This document shows, one piece after another, positions 26,890 through 36,000 of a DNA stretch of 64,000 nt. The stretch spans positions 1 to 64,000 of the forward strand of contig CAVYEI010000005.1 of NCBI GenBank assembly GCA_963767475.1, read 5' to 3'. Position 1 is the first letter of the stretch. Every line of letters begins with the position of its first letter. This DNA is from WHSW01 sp963767475. Lineage in GTDB: Bacteria; Actinomycetota; Thermoleophilia; Solirubrobacterales; 70-9. The position numbers were made by a program, and so were the translations under genes. The notes below the pieces were generated by a model. That model searched no databases, was not told the origin of the DNA, and saw nothing but the letters and a program-made list of their open reading frames with translations.

Positions 26890-28080
26890 ATGGCGACCGA
26901 GGCGACCTCAGAGGCTGTCGGCATCGCCGCGATCGAAGCCGCGGCACGGACGATCTCCGGCCAGGTGCGGGCGACCCCGGTGCTGGCCGCACGCGAGATC
27001 TCTAACCGGATCGGGGCCCCGGTGGGGCTGAAGGCGGAGAACCTGCAGCGCACGGGCTCGTTCAAGACCCGGGGTGCGATCAACAAGGTCGCCGGCCTCC
27101 CGGCGGCCGCGCTCGAGCGCGGGCTGATCGCCGCCAGCGCCGGCAATCACGCCCAGGCGGTCGCGGTCGCCGCCCGCGGTCGCGACGCCGCGGCCCTGGT
27201 GGTGATGCCGGCCGACGCGCCCCTGGCCAAGGTCGAGGCGGTGCGTGGCTATGGCGCCGAGGTGCGGTTGGTCGATGGCGGCTACGACGACGCTGCGGCG
27301 GAGGCGCTCGAGCTCAGCCGCAGCGAGGGCATGACCCTGATCCCCCCGTTCGACGACCCGGCGGTGATCGCCGGGCAGGGGACGATCGGGCTCGAAATCG
27401 CCGAGCAGTCGCCGGCGGCGACCACCGTCGTCGTGCCGGTGGGCGGCGGCGGCCTCGCCGCCGGGGTGGCGATCGCGGTCAAGGCCCGGCTGCCGGCGGC
27501 GAGGGTGATCGGGGTCCTCGCCGAGCGCCGGGCGGCCGGCACGATCTGCGACGGGATCGCGATCAAGCGCCCCGGCGCGATCACCGGGCCGCTGCTCGAC
27601 GCCCACCTCGACGACCTGGTCTCGGTCACCGACGACGAGGTCGCCGAGGCGATGGTGCTGATGCTCGAGCGCTCGAAGCTGGTCGTCGAGGGCGCCGGGG
27701 CCGCGCCGATCGCCGCGCTGCTGGCCGGGCGGATCGCGCCGGTCGGCGGCGGCGAGGTCTGCGCCGTGCTCTCCGGCGGCAACGTCGATGCGACCCGGCT
27801 GACCGAATGCATTCGCATGGGCGAGACGGCCGCGGGCCGCAGGCTCGTGTTCTCGACCGTGGTCTCCGATCAGCCGGGCGAGCTGGCTCGGCTGCTGGAG
27901 GACGTCGCCAAGGCCGGTGCCAACGTCCTCGACGTCGTCCACATCCGCGAGGGCGTCGACCTGCACGTACGCGAGACAGGGATCCGACTCGTGCTGCAGA
28001 CCGACGGCCCCGAGCACGGCGAGCGGGTGCTGGCGGCGGTTCGCGCGCAGGGGTTCGCCGCCCAGGTCGAGGGCGGGTGA
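26890..28080 (+). CDS. ilvA: Threonine ammonia-lyase with ACT domain
   Basis: A 396-residue PLP enzyme that deaminates threonine to 2-oxobutyrate, the entry to isoleucine synthesis, or acts catabolically. Lys59 in TGSFKTRGA binds PLP, GGGGL near residue 180 is the phosphate loop, and SAGNHAQ contacts substrate. One ACT domain (about residues 322-396, FSTVVSDQPGELARLLEDVAKAG) matches the shorter TdcB/IlvA form with one rather than two ACT-like repeats. It is translationally coupled to a NUDIX gene by GTGA overlap. Confidence 0.9.
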   Translation: MATEATSEAVGIAAIEAAARTISGQVRATPVLAAREISNRIGAPVGLKAENLQRTGSFKTRGAINKVAGLPAAALERGLIAASAGNHAQAVAVAARGRDAAALVVMPADAPLAKVEAVRGYGAEVRLVDGGYDDAAAEALELSRSEGMTLIPPFDDPAVIAGQGTIGLEIAEQSPAATTVVVPVGGGGLAAGVAIAVKARLPAARVIGVLAERRAAGTICDGIAIKRPGAITGPLLDAHLDDLVSVTDDEVAEAMVLMLERSKLVVEGAGAAPIAALLAGRIAPVGGGEVCAVLSGGNVDATRLTECIRMGETAAGRRLVFSTVVSDQPGELARLLEDVAKAGANVLDVVHIREGVDLHVRETGIRLVLQTDGPEHGERVLAAVRAQGFAAQVEGG

Positions 28081-28493
28081 GCTCGCCGCAGGTGTCGGCC
28101 GCGGGCGGCGTCGTGATCCGCGACGGCGGTGCCGGCAGCCCTGAGGTGGCGGTGGTCCACCGGCCGCGCTACGACGACTGGTCGTTGCCGAAGGGCAAGC
28201 TCGAGCCGGGGGAGGAGTGGAGCGACGCCGCCCTGCGCGAGGTCGAGGAGGAGACCGGGATCCGCTGCGAGCTCGGCGAGGAGCTCGAGCCGGCGCGCTA
28301 TCGCGACCGCAAGGGTCGCGAGAAGCTCGTGCGCTGGTGGCTGATGCGTCCGCTCGGCGGCGAGTTCGTCGCCGGCGATGAGGTCGATGACTTGCGCTGG
28401 CTTGATCTGGGCGAAGCGCTCGAGGCGCTCGACTACGAGCATGACCGCGAGCTCATCCGGTCGTTGCCCCGCCCGGGGCTGATCGGACGGTAG
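28077..28493 (+). CDS. NUDIX hydrolase
   Basis: A 138-residue pyrophosphohydrolase with a complete Nudix box, GKLEPGEEWSDAALREVEEETGI, fitting Gx5Ex7REUxEExGU, so Mg2+-dependent cleavage is expected. WSLPKGK before it is common in the MutT/Ap4A group. It starts at a GTG that overlaps the threonine dehydratase stop (GTGA); upstream in-frame codons lie inside that gene. The substrate cannot be told. Confidence 0.9.
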   Translation: MSSPQVSAAGGVVIRDGGAGSPEVAVVHRPRYDDWSLPKGKLEPGEEWSDAALREVEEETGIRCELGEELEPARYRDRKGREKLVRWWLMRPLGGEFVAGDEVDDLRWLDLGEALEALDYEHDRELIRSLPRPGLIGR

Positions 28494-28663
28494 AACAAAC
28501 GTCCAGTCGGCTGGCGTGGGTTTGTGGCAAGTCGGGTACGTACCGATGGCAGCAACGGAGACGCACGCCCCTACACGGGCGGAACCCTCCAACTGCACCC
28601 CATAACCCCATATGTACCCCACTGGGTGGCCGCAAGGCCTTCCGCGGGGGCACCTCCGATGCC
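28494..28663. other. Non-coding stretch, possible small RNA or structured 3' UTR
   Basis: Between the NUDIX stop and a strong terminator no reading frame looks coding. The DNA holds short hairpins: CCAG-TCGG-CTGG (28503-28514), the palindrome GGTACGTACC (28535-28544) and GCCC-CTACAC-GGGC. No convincing -35/-10 pair was found, so it may be the tail of the threonine dehydratase/NUDIX message or a separate RNA with an unrecognised promoter. I could not match it to a known RNA family by eye. Confidence 0.35.
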
Positions 28664-28703
28664 AGAGCCGGAGCGCCAAGAACGGCGCTCCGGCTCTTTT
28701 TTT
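28664..28703 (+). terminator. Strong intrinsic terminator
   Basis: AGAGCCGGAGCGCC and GGCGCTCCGGCTCT form a perfect 14-base stem around AAGAAC, followed by seven T. It ends plus-strand transcripts about 170 bases after the NUDIX stop. Confidence 0.92.
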
Positions 28704-28826
28704 GTGGCCGCTCGCGTCCGCGGCTCAAGCTCCGCGTCGCGGCCGCCGATTCAGGGACTACGCATCCTCCGTCCCCTCGGGGACGGGACCAAACACACAC
28801 CCACACAAACACACACCCATGTGACT

Positions 28827-28857
28827 GAAACGGGGCGCCGGGCGGGCGTCCCGTTTC
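28827..28857. terminator. Second stem-loop in the same intergenic region
   Basis: GAAACGGGGCGCC pairs with GGCGTCCCGTTTC (13 bases, one G-U) around GGGCG. Only GCTTT follows, so termination would be weak. A shorter hairpin (CGTCCCC-TCG-GGGACG, about 28769-28785) and a CA-rich stretch (28790-28818) lie between it and the strong terminator. It ends 17 bases from the stop of the convergent membrane gene and may serve either strand. Confidence 0.55.
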
Positions 28858-28873
28858 GCTTTCCGGGACCTGG

Positions 28874-29326
28874 TCAGCGCCGGCGCTCGACCCGCATCCG
28901 CATCCCGCCGAGGGCGATCGCGACGCAGCCGCCGAGGGCGACGAAGGACCCGATCTGAAGGCCGACGCTGGTCGTCCCGGCGAGCTCGTCGGGCCGGTCG
29001 ATCATCAGGAAGGCGGTCAACAGCGCCGCCCAGACGCCGGCGACGAGGACGAGTTCGGCCGAACGAAACGGCCGCGGCGGCATCCGTCCCGAACGCTCGC
29101 GCCAGACCACGACCACGGCGGCGCCGACGGTGATCAGCAGCGCCGCATGGCCGAAGCCGAAGCTGTCGAGACCGGTGACGGAGAGGCCGCCTCCGAGCCG
29201 GATCCCGTACCAAGGCAAGAGCAGGCTGGCGGCGACCGCGATCGCGCCCGCGGCGACGATGCGCTCGGCGGGCGAGAGCGCCCGGCGCCGCTCTGAGCGG
29301 CTAGGGATCGAGCGGCCGGCGCCCAC
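28874..29326 (-). CDS. Small integral membrane protein of unknown function
   Basis: A 150-residue protein with four hydrophobic helices (about residues 22-42, 58-78, 92-110, 120-140) and basic ends. I do not recognise a family; the spaced pattern resembles small tetraspan proteins of unknown role. Its start overlaps the end of the DUF2203 gene by 26 bases, so it is the last gene of a three-gene minus-strand operon. Confidence 0.65.
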   Translation of the reverse strand: MGAGRSIPSRSERRRALSPAERIVAAGAIAVAASLLLPWYGIRLGGGLSVTGLDSFGFGHAALLITVGAAVVVVWRERSGRMPPRPFRSAELVLVAGVWAALLTAFLMIDRPDELAGTTSVGLQIGSFVALGGCVAIALGGMRMRVERRR

Positions 29327-29684
29327 CGTAGCCCGACTCGAGGTCGTGCCAGAAGCCGATCTGCTCCTCGTCGAGCTCCCAGCAGAGGTAGACCTCGCGC
29401 TGATCGCGGATCGCCGGGAAGTCGATCAGGCCTCGATCGATGTCGCGGACGACGATCCCCAGCGCCTGGATCCCGCCGAGCAGCTCGCGGACCTCGAGAA
29501 AGGCCTCGCCGACCGCGCGCCCGGGTCCGCCACCGCCGTTGGCGGGCGCCGCGGTCGCGAGCAGCTCGTGGGCCTCGGAATCGGTGAGCCGGTCGCGGGC
29601 CTCGCGCAGCCTGCGAAGCATCGGCTCGATCCGCGGCAGCAGCGCGCTCGCCTGCTCGAGGGTGAAGTGGCGCTCGTGGATCAC
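29301..29684 (-). CDS. DUF2203 family protein
   Basis: A 127-residue helical protein. It begins VIHERHFTLEQASALLPRI and ends REVYLCWELDEEQIGFWHDLESGYGGRRPL, both typical of DUF2203, a family with no known function. The GTG at 29684 overlaps the EVE gene stop (GTGA). The gene extends in frame further upstream but only through the EVE coding region. Confidence 0.85.
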   Translation of the reverse strand: MIHERHFTLEQASALLPRIEPMLRRLREARDRLTDSEAHELLATAAPANGGGGPGRAVGEAFLEVRELLGGIQALGIVVRDIDRGLIDFPAIRDQREVYLCWELDEEQIGFWHDLESGYGGRRPLDP

Positions 29685-30148
29685 CCGGTCGCGGCCACGG
29701 GCGCCTTCGAGGCGGCGGCGATCCGCTCGTGAAGGAGCTTCGCGTCGGCCTCGGAGACCGTCCGCAGCTGACCCTGGAAGGCCAGGTGCCAGTGCTCGGC
29801 GGGCCACTTTCGCACGTGCTCGAGCTCGTCGAGCAGCGACTCGGCCGGGACGAAGGCCGCTTCGTCGAGCACCGCAACCGGCTCCGCCTCGACCCGCCAC
29901 GGGTAGTCCTCGGGATGCTTCTTCTTGCCCTGCGGCCAGATCGGCTCACGGTCCTCGAACATCTGCGAGCGCACGCGGGCGATCCCGCCGAAGGATTGGA
30001 TCCCGGTGACGTAGAAGGCGATCTCGTCGCCGGGCTCGAACTGCGAAGCCTGGATCCGCCGCCGCTCCTTGAACCCGATCACGTCGAACCCGCGCTCGAC
30101 GTTGATCCGGAAGTTCTCCACCGACCCCGTGAGGATCCACATCGCCAT
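29681..30148 (-). CDS. EVE domain protein
   Basis: A 155-residue EVE domain (PUA-like fold). MWILTGSVENFRI, then FEPGDEIAFYVTG and the Trp-rich DYPWRVEAEPV are the usual landmarks. EVE proteins bind modified bases in DNA or RNA (for example methylcytosine derivatives) and sometimes sit in defence loci, but there is no restriction or defence gene next to this one. A consensus-like TACAAT (30155-30160) lies six bases before the ATG, so it heads a leaderless operon with DUF2203 and a membrane protein. Confidence 0.85.
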   Translation of the reverse strand: MAMWILTGSVENFRINVERGFDVIGFKERRRIQASQFEPGDEIAFYVTGIQSFGGIARVRSQMFEDREPIWPQGKKKHPEDYPWRVEAEPVAVLDEAAFVPAESLLDELEHVRKWPAEHWHLAFQGQLRTVSEADAKLLHERIAAASKAPVAATG

Positions 30149-30154
30149 GGCGCG

Positions 30155-30160
30155 ATTGTA
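30155..30160 (-). promoter_or_regulatory. -10 element of the EVE operon
   Basis: TACAAT on the minus strand, one of the best -10 matches in the window, six bases before the ATG. Confidence 0.55.
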
Positions 30161-30303
30161 TGCCTGGGCGAGGGGTTGAGCGGAGCGCCCGCTGAGCGCC
30201 GAAAAACAGCCGAGTGTCGTCTTACCTCCGTATATGAAGGCTAAGGCGCCACTCGACCTCCAGACCGCCTCGCGCGCCCCGGCATCGGCGTCGTCCCGAC
30301 CCC

Positions 30304-31218
30304 TTACCCAGCCAAAAGACGCTCGGCACCGGGGGACGGCTCCGGCCGCGACGCCAGCCGCTGCGCCTGCCGCTCGGGCGAGATCCGGATCACGTTCCAG
30401 GCCAGGCCCGTGCGTTGCATCAGCCGGATGATCGCGCCGGAGGGGTCGAGCTCCCAGCGACGCAGGCCGTGCACGGCGGAGCGGGGGAAGGCGTGGTGGT
30501 TGTGGTGCCAGGCCTCGCCCAGCGACGCCAGCGAGAGCCACCAGACGTTGGTCGAGTAGTCGTCGGTGTCGAACCGGCGGCGGCCGTGGAAGTGGCAGAT
30601 CGAGTTGATGCTCCAGGTGATGTGGTGGACGAAGAAGATCCGCACCAGGCCGCCCCAGAGCAGCCCGGTGAGGGCGCCGGCGAGGGTTCCGGTGAGCAGC
30701 CAGCCGAGCGCGAACGGGATCCCGAGCGAGAGGCCGACCAGGGACACGAAGCGGCGGTTGAGCAGCCGCATGCCGCGGTCGTCCATCAGGTCGGGCGCGT
30801 ACTTGCGGCGATCGGCCTGGCCGTTGGAGTCGAAGAGCCAGCCGACGTGCGCATGCCAGAGCCCGGCAAGGCCGCTGCCGTGGCCGACGTGGGGGGAGTG
30901 CGGGTCGCCCTCCTCGTCGGTGTGCGCGTGGTGCTTGCGGTGGTCGGCGACCCAATCGATCACCGGCCCCTGGACGGCCATCGAGCCGGCCGCCGCGAAC
31001 GCGTACTCGAGCGGCTTGTAGGTCTGAAAGGCGCGGTGGGTGAGCATGCGGTGGTAGCCGATCGTGATCCCGAGCGCGGTAACCAGATACATCGCCGCGG
31101 CGATCGCGAGGTCGGTCCAGCCAACCGCCTGGTTCCAGAGCAGCACGATCGCCGCCAGGGTGGCGACGAAGGGGAGGGCGACGGCGGTCATGTTGGAGTA
31201 GCGCTGAAGTCGGCTCAT
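30304..31218 (-). CDS. Acyl-CoA desaturase (delta-9 type)
   Basis: A 304-residue membrane di-iron desaturase that puts a cis double bond into acyl-CoA or acyl-lipid chains. All three histidine boxes are present: HRMLTH, HRKHHAH and HNHHAF. There are two pairs of hydrophobic helices. It is a desaturase-only form without a cytochrome b5 domain. TAAGTT (31225-31230) lies six bases before the ATG. A perfect operator lies between it and the divergent PucR-type regulator, which suggests control of membrane fluidity. Confidence 0.92.
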   Translation of the reverse strand: MSRLQRYSNMTAVALPFVATLAAIVLLWNQAVGWTDLAIAAAMYLVTALGITIGYHRMLTHRAFQTYKPLEYAFAAAGSMAVQGPVIDWVADHRKHHAHTDEEGDPHSPHVGHGSGLAGLWHAHVGWLFDSNGQADRRKYAPDLMDDRGMRLLNRRFVSLVGLSLGIPFALGWLLTGTLAGALTGLLWGGLVRIFFVHHITWSINSICHFHGRRRFDTDDYSTNVWWLSLASLGEAWHHNHHAFPRSAVHGLRRWELDPSGAIIRLMQRTGLAWNVIRISPERQAQRLASRPEPSPGAERLLAG

Positions 31219-31251
31219 GGGGCCAACTTAGACCTCCAAATACACAATTTC

Positions 31252-31271
31252 TTGACGTTATGTCACGTCAA
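31252..31271. promoter_or_regulatory. Operator between desaturase and PucR-type regulator
   Basis: TTGACGTTATGTCACGTCAA has perfect 7-base arms (TTGACGT/ACGTCAA) around TATGTC. It ends five bases before the regulator's TAGGAT -10 and lies 34-53 bases upstream of the desaturase start, so one bound dimer could act on both promoters. Confidence 0.7.
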
Positions 31272-31276
31272 TCGTC

Positions 31277-31282
31277 TAGGAT
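31277..31282 (+). promoter_or_regulatory. -10 element of the PucR-type regulator gene
   Basis: TAGGAT, six bases before ATC 31289; identical in sequence and spacing to the -10 of the gene at 63488. Confidence 0.5.
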
Positions 31283-31288
31283 TTTGTC

Positions 31289-32503
31289 ATCTCCGTACAG
31301 GCAAGCGCAAGCATCGACGAGCCCTGGCGGGCGATTCCTCCGCAGATCGGGGAGCTGATCCGCCCGCACGTGCCGGCGCTCAGCGACGAGATCATCGAGG
31401 CGATCCGCGAGCGCGTGCCGGCCTATCGGCGGCCGCTGCGCGGTCGCTTCGGAACCGGCATCCGCGGCGGGGTGGCCGAGGCCCTGGCCCAGTTCGTCGA
31501 CCTGGTCGCCGACCCGGAGCTCGACCGCACCGGGGGTGACGCGGTCTACCGCGCGCTCGGGCGCGGCGAGTACCACGAGCGACGCTCGCTGGACGCGCTG
31601 CTCGCCGCCTACAGACTCGGCGCTCGGGTCGCCTGGCGGCGGGTCTCGGCGATCGCGATCGAGGCCGGGGTGGATCAGCGCACCCTGGCGCTGCTCGCCG
31701 AGGCCGTCTTCGCCTACATCGACGAGCTCTCGGCGCTCTCGGCCGACGGCCACGTCGAGGCTCAGTCCGCGGCGGCGGGGGAGAGCGAGCGGATGCGTCG
31801 CCGTGTCGCCGCGCTGCTGCTGGCCGCGAACGCGGACGAGGTCGCGGTCCGCGCCGCGGCGACGCAGGCAGGCTGGGATCCGCCGGAGCGGATCGCGGCG
31901 CTGGCCTGGGGAGGCGACGGCCGCCACCTGCTGCCGCGGTTGCCGGCAGGCAGCCTGGTCGCCGAGCCGGGCGACGACGGCGACGGCGGGATCGCCCTGC
32001 TCGCCGACCCGGACGCACCCGGACTCGGCGCCCTGCTCGAGCGCGCCGCCGCTCGGGCGCCCGTGGTGCTCGGCCCGACCGTGGTCCTGATCGAAGCGGC
32101 GCGAAGCGCCGAGCGCGCAACCGAGGCCCTGCGCCTGATCGAGGCGGGGGTGATCTCGGCCGACGGGTTCACGGTCGCCGACGACCACCTCGGGGCGCTC
32201 GTGGCCCACGGGGACGAACGCATGCTCGGCGAGCTCGCGGCGCGCCGCCTGGGCCCGCTCGACCAGGAGACACCCGCCTCGCGGGCGCGTCTGGCCGAGA
32301 CGCTGCGCGCTTGGCTCGACCATCAGGGTGCGGTGGCGCAGGTCGCCGAGCAGCTGCAGGTGCATCCGCAGACGGTGCGCTACCGGCTCGCCCGCTTGCG
32401 CGAGCGCTTCGGCGACCTACTCGAAGACCCGGAGGCCCGGTTCGAGCTGGGGCTGGCCCTGAGGAGCCCGGTTTCGCCAGACTTGGACCGGGAACCTTCT
32501 TAG
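31289..32503 (+). CDS. PucR/CdaR-type helix-turn-helix regulator
   Basis: About 404 residues. The N-terminal part (IPPQIGELIRPHVPALSDEIIEAIRERVPAYRRPL) and the C-terminal helix-turn-helix (VAQVAEQLQVHPQTVRYRLARLRERFG) match actinobacterial PucR C-terminal HTH regulators. The frame is open from 31280 and the conserved N-terminus begins before the first GTG (31370). The likeliest start is therefore ATC 31289 (ISVQASASIDEPW), placed exactly six bases after TAGGAT; this may be a non-standard start codon or a base error. It diverges from the desaturase gene and probably regulates it. GTG 31370 is the conservative alternative. Confidence 0.82.
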   Translation: MSVQASASIDEPWRAIPPQIGELIRPHVPALSDEIIEAIRERVPAYRRPLRGRFGTGIRGGVAEALAQFVDLVADPELDRTGGDAVYRALGRGEYHERRSLDALLAAYRLGARVAWRRVSAIAIEAGVDQRTLALLAEAVFAYIDELSALSADGHVEAQSAAAGESERMRRRVAALLLAANADEVAVRAAATQAGWDPPERIAALAWGGDGRHLLPRLPAGSLVAEPGDDGDGGIALLADPDAPGLGALLERAAARAPVVLGPTVVLIEAARSAERATEALRLIEAGVISADGFTVADDHLGALVAHGDERMLGELAARRLGPLDQETPASRARLAETLRAWLDHQGAVAQVAEQLQVHPQTVRYRLARLRERFGDLLEDPEARFELGLALRSPVSPDLDREPS

Positions 32504-32526
32504 TAACCGAGCGAAGGAGCGAGCAA

Positions 32527-33042
32527 GTGAGCGAAGCGTCCACCTCGACGCGTGGCGACATCATGGCCCCCGACCACGCCGATCAGCGCGAGCAGGTGAT
32601 CGGGCTGCTGACGAAGGCCTACTGGATGGAGATCGAGACCGTGATGAGCTACATCGCCAACTCGATCAACCCCGACGGCGTGCGGGCGATGGAGATCCGC
32701 GAGTCGCTGGAGACCGACATCCAGGAGGAGCTCGGTCACGCGCAGCAGTTCGCGGCCCGGATCAAGGAGCTCTACGGCGTCGTCCCGGGTTCAATCGAGT
32801 TCGCGGCCGAGCAGACCTACCTCCAACCCCCTGAGGATCAGGTCGACGTCGTGCACGTGATCAAGGGCGTGATCGAGGCCGAGTCGGGAGCGATCGAGCA
32901 CTACAGCCGGATCATCGACGAGACCGACGGAATCGATCCGGTGACCCAGGACATGGTGATCGCGATCCTCCACGACGAGCAGGGCCACAAGCGCCTGTTC
33001 GAGGGTTTCTTGCGCGAATACGAAGCCGAGGGCCTGGCCTAG
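32527..33042 (+). CDS. Ferritin-like/bacterioferritin-type protein
   Basis: A 171-residue four-helix bundle. Two ExxH pairs with partner Glu residues are visible: EIETVMSY, EELGHAQQ, EAESGAIEHY and DEQGHKRL, the di-iron ligand pattern of ferritins and bacterioferritins. It may store iron or oxidise a small substrate. AAGGAGCGA lies before GTG 32527, which I chose over ATG 32563. It follows the PucR gene by 23 bases but converges with the cyclase gene (4-base overlap of ends). Confidence 0.85.
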   Translation: MSEASTSTRGDIMAPDHADQREQVIGLLTKAYWMEIETVMSYIANSINPDGVRAMEIRESLETDIQEELGHAQQFAARIKELYGVVPGSIEFAAEQTYLQPPEDQVDVVHVIKGVIEAESGAIEHYSRIIDETDGIDPVTQDMVIAILHDEQGHKRLFEGFLREYEAEGLA

Positions 33043-36000
33043 CCGCTGGTCGCGCCCTGCTCGGCGAGCGCCGCGCAGCGCTCGGCGTCGCCGGGGCGGT
33101 TGAGGCTCGCCCAGGCGTCGCGGGCCTGGCCGAGCAGCTCGGCGCGTTCGGCGCGATCCGCGGCGGTGGCGCCGCGGGCCTCGAGCGCGGCGGCGCTGCC
33201 GACCGGGTAGCGCAGCCGCTCCGCCAGCCCGGAGGCCTCCTCGGCGACCTCGCGGGCGCCGTCGTGCTTGCCCCAGAGCGCCAGGTTGACCGCGCGGGCG
33301 GCGGTCGCCTCGACCGATTGGGCGATCAGGCCGGCGCGCTCGCAGAGGTCGAGCGCGCGGGCCAGCGTCTGGTCGGCGTCGGCGTGGTCGCCGCGGTCGC
33401 GCAGCGCCGTCGCCAGCCCGTGCAGGGATTCGAACGCGACCTCCGAGCGGCCGACCTGCTCGGCGCTCTCGACCGCGCGCCCGAGCAGCTCGACCGCGCC
33501 GTCGAGGTCGCCGTCGTGCCAGAGGATCACTCCGCGCATCGAGTAGGGAAAGCAGAGCTTGCCGGTGAGGCCCTCGCGCTCGGCCAGCTCCTGGGAGGTC
33601 GAGGTCGACTCCTCGGCCGCCTTCCATTCGCCGCGATAGGCCGCGACCTGGGCGAGGGCGGCGTGCAACTCCACCTGTGAGGGCAGGTCGCCGGTGCGCA
33701 GGGCGATCGCCAGCGCCTCGCCGTAGGAGGCGGTCGCGGCGTCGTATTCGGCCTCCGAGATCTCGAGGTGATAGCCGAGCGCCAGCAGTGCGCGCACGGC
33801 CTCCGCCGGATCGCTGTCGCGGGCCAGCTCGACCGAGCGCTCGAGGTTCTCTCGAGCGCGTTCGGAGTCGCCGATGCGTCCGAAGACGCGGCCGAAGATG
33901 CCGTGGGCGCGACTCGCGGCGGCGGCCTCGCCGAGCCGTTCGGCGAGCCGCAGCGCCTTCTCCGAGGCGTAGATCGCGAGCATGTTGTCGCCGGTGTGCA
34001 TGTACAGCGAGGCGGCCTCCTCATAGAGGCGGACGAGCTCGAGGCACGGGGGGCCGTCCTTGAGCAGGTCGATTCCTCGCTGGTAGTGCTCGATCGAGCT
34101 TTCGCGATCGCCCTTGTGCCACAGCCCGGCGCCGATCTTGCGGTGCAGGTCGCCGATCCGGGCCAGGTCCTCTTCGCCCCGGTGATAGTCCATGCACCGC
34201 TCCCAGGCGTGCACGGCGCGGTCGACGCGCCCGAGTCGCAGGGCGACGTCGCCGAGCTTCTCGCCGATTCGCGCGGCCGCCGCGGGCTCGAGCCGGCGCT
34301 CGAGCGAGAGCGCGGTCTCGTAGTGGCCCTGGGCCTCGCTGTTCGAATAGAGCGCCGCGGAGGCATCGCCGGCGGCCTCCAGTGCCGCCAGCGCCCGCGC
34401 CTCGAAGCGCTCGAGCTCGCCGGGCTCGAGGTCGGCTGCGCCGCCGAGCGTCGCGGCGCGCGCGTAGTGCTCGGCGACCATGCCGACGACGCCCTCGGAG
34501 CGATCGGCCGCACGGGTGGAGATGAACTCGCCGACCTCGGCGTGCTTGCGGGCCCGCACCGCCTTCGGCAGGGTCGAGTAGGCGACGTCGCGAATCAGCA
34601 CGTGCTTGAACGCGTACTCGCGCTCGCCGGCCAGGCGGCTGCCGGCCGTCGGCACGACGAGGTCCTTGCCGCGCAGCGACTCGAGCGTCGCCCGCAGGTC
34701 GAGGCCCGGCTCTCCCGCGTCGCCGACGGAGCCCTCCCAGAACGTCTGGCCGACCACGGAAGCCGCCTGCAGGACCCGGCGTTCGGAGCGCGGCAGCGAG
34801 TCGAGCCGCGCCGCGAGCACCGAGTGCACGGTCTCCGGCAGCTCGGCGTCGCCGGCGCCCTCCTCGACGATCCGGTTGACCATCTCCTCGGCGAACAGCG
34901 GGTTACCGCCCGACCGCGCCGCGACCTGCTCGGCGAGCTCGGCTCCCTCGCCGGCCTCTTCGCCGAGCAGCGCGGCGACCAGCGCGCGGGTCTGGGCGCT
35001 GGCGAGCGGGTCGAGGGTGATCGTGGTCGCGTTGATCCGCCCGCCGCCCCAGCCCGGGCGGCGGTCGAGCAGCTCGTCGCGTGCCAGGCAGATGATCAGC
35101 ACCGGCCCGCGGGCCCAGCGCGCCAGGTGTTCGATCAGATCGAGCATTCCCTCGTCGGCCCAGTGGATGTCCTCGACCGCGAACACGAGCGGCTGCCGGC
35201 GGCTGCCGGCCTCGACCACGGTCCGCACCGCGGAGAACAGGCGCTCGCGCATCTGTTGCGGGTCGTCGTGCTCGAAGCTCTCCGTCGGCGGTCCCTCCGG
35301 GGGCTCGATTCCGAGCGGTCGCCCGAGCGCGGCGGCGAGCCGCTCGGCGGGCTCGTCGGCGTCGGCGTCGGCGATCAGTTCCTCGATCCCGCCGCGGAGC
35401 TTGCGCCAGGCCGAGCCGGTGTCGTCGGTGTCGACGATCTCAAACGTCCCGCGGACGATCTCGCCGAGCGCCCAGTAGGCGAGCCCGGAGCCGTAGGCCG
35501 GGCAGCTGCCGAGCCTGACCGCGGGCTGGTCCGGCCGATCTCCGATCCTCAGCGTGAGCTCGCGAAGCAGGCGCGACTTGCCGACGCCCGCCTGGCCGAT
35601 CACGGTCACCAGGTGCGGGCGCTGCTCGTGGGTCACGCGCTCGAACAGCGACAGCAGCAGCTCGGACTCGTCATCGCGGCCGATCAGCGGCGTCGAGGCG
35701 CCACCCGGCCGCGCCGTCCGGCCCCGGACGACGGCGCGCACCGCCTCCCAGGCGGGAACCGGCTCCGCCTTGCCCTTGAGCTCGAGCGGCTCGAGCTCCA
35801 CGTACTCGATCGCGGCGCGGGTGAGGCGATGGGTGATCTCGCCGACGGTCACCGTCCCCGGCTTGGCGGCGGCCTGCAGCCGGGCGGCGACGTTGACCGG
35901 ATCGCCGATCACCGTATAGCCGTCGCCGACCCGGCCGGCGAGCACCTCGCCCGAGTTGATCCCCACCCGAAGCGCGAAGCTGGCGCCGAGGTCGGCCGCG

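Noticed and set aside
28785..28820. CA-rich tract as a promoter or origin element
   Set aside because: Simple low-complexity sequence between stem-loops; no DnaA boxes or promoter hexamers.
28524..28958. 144-residue frame through the 380-base gap
   Set aside because: It crosses a strong terminator and enters the convergent membrane gene; composition is Pro/Arg/Thr-rich and non-protein-like.
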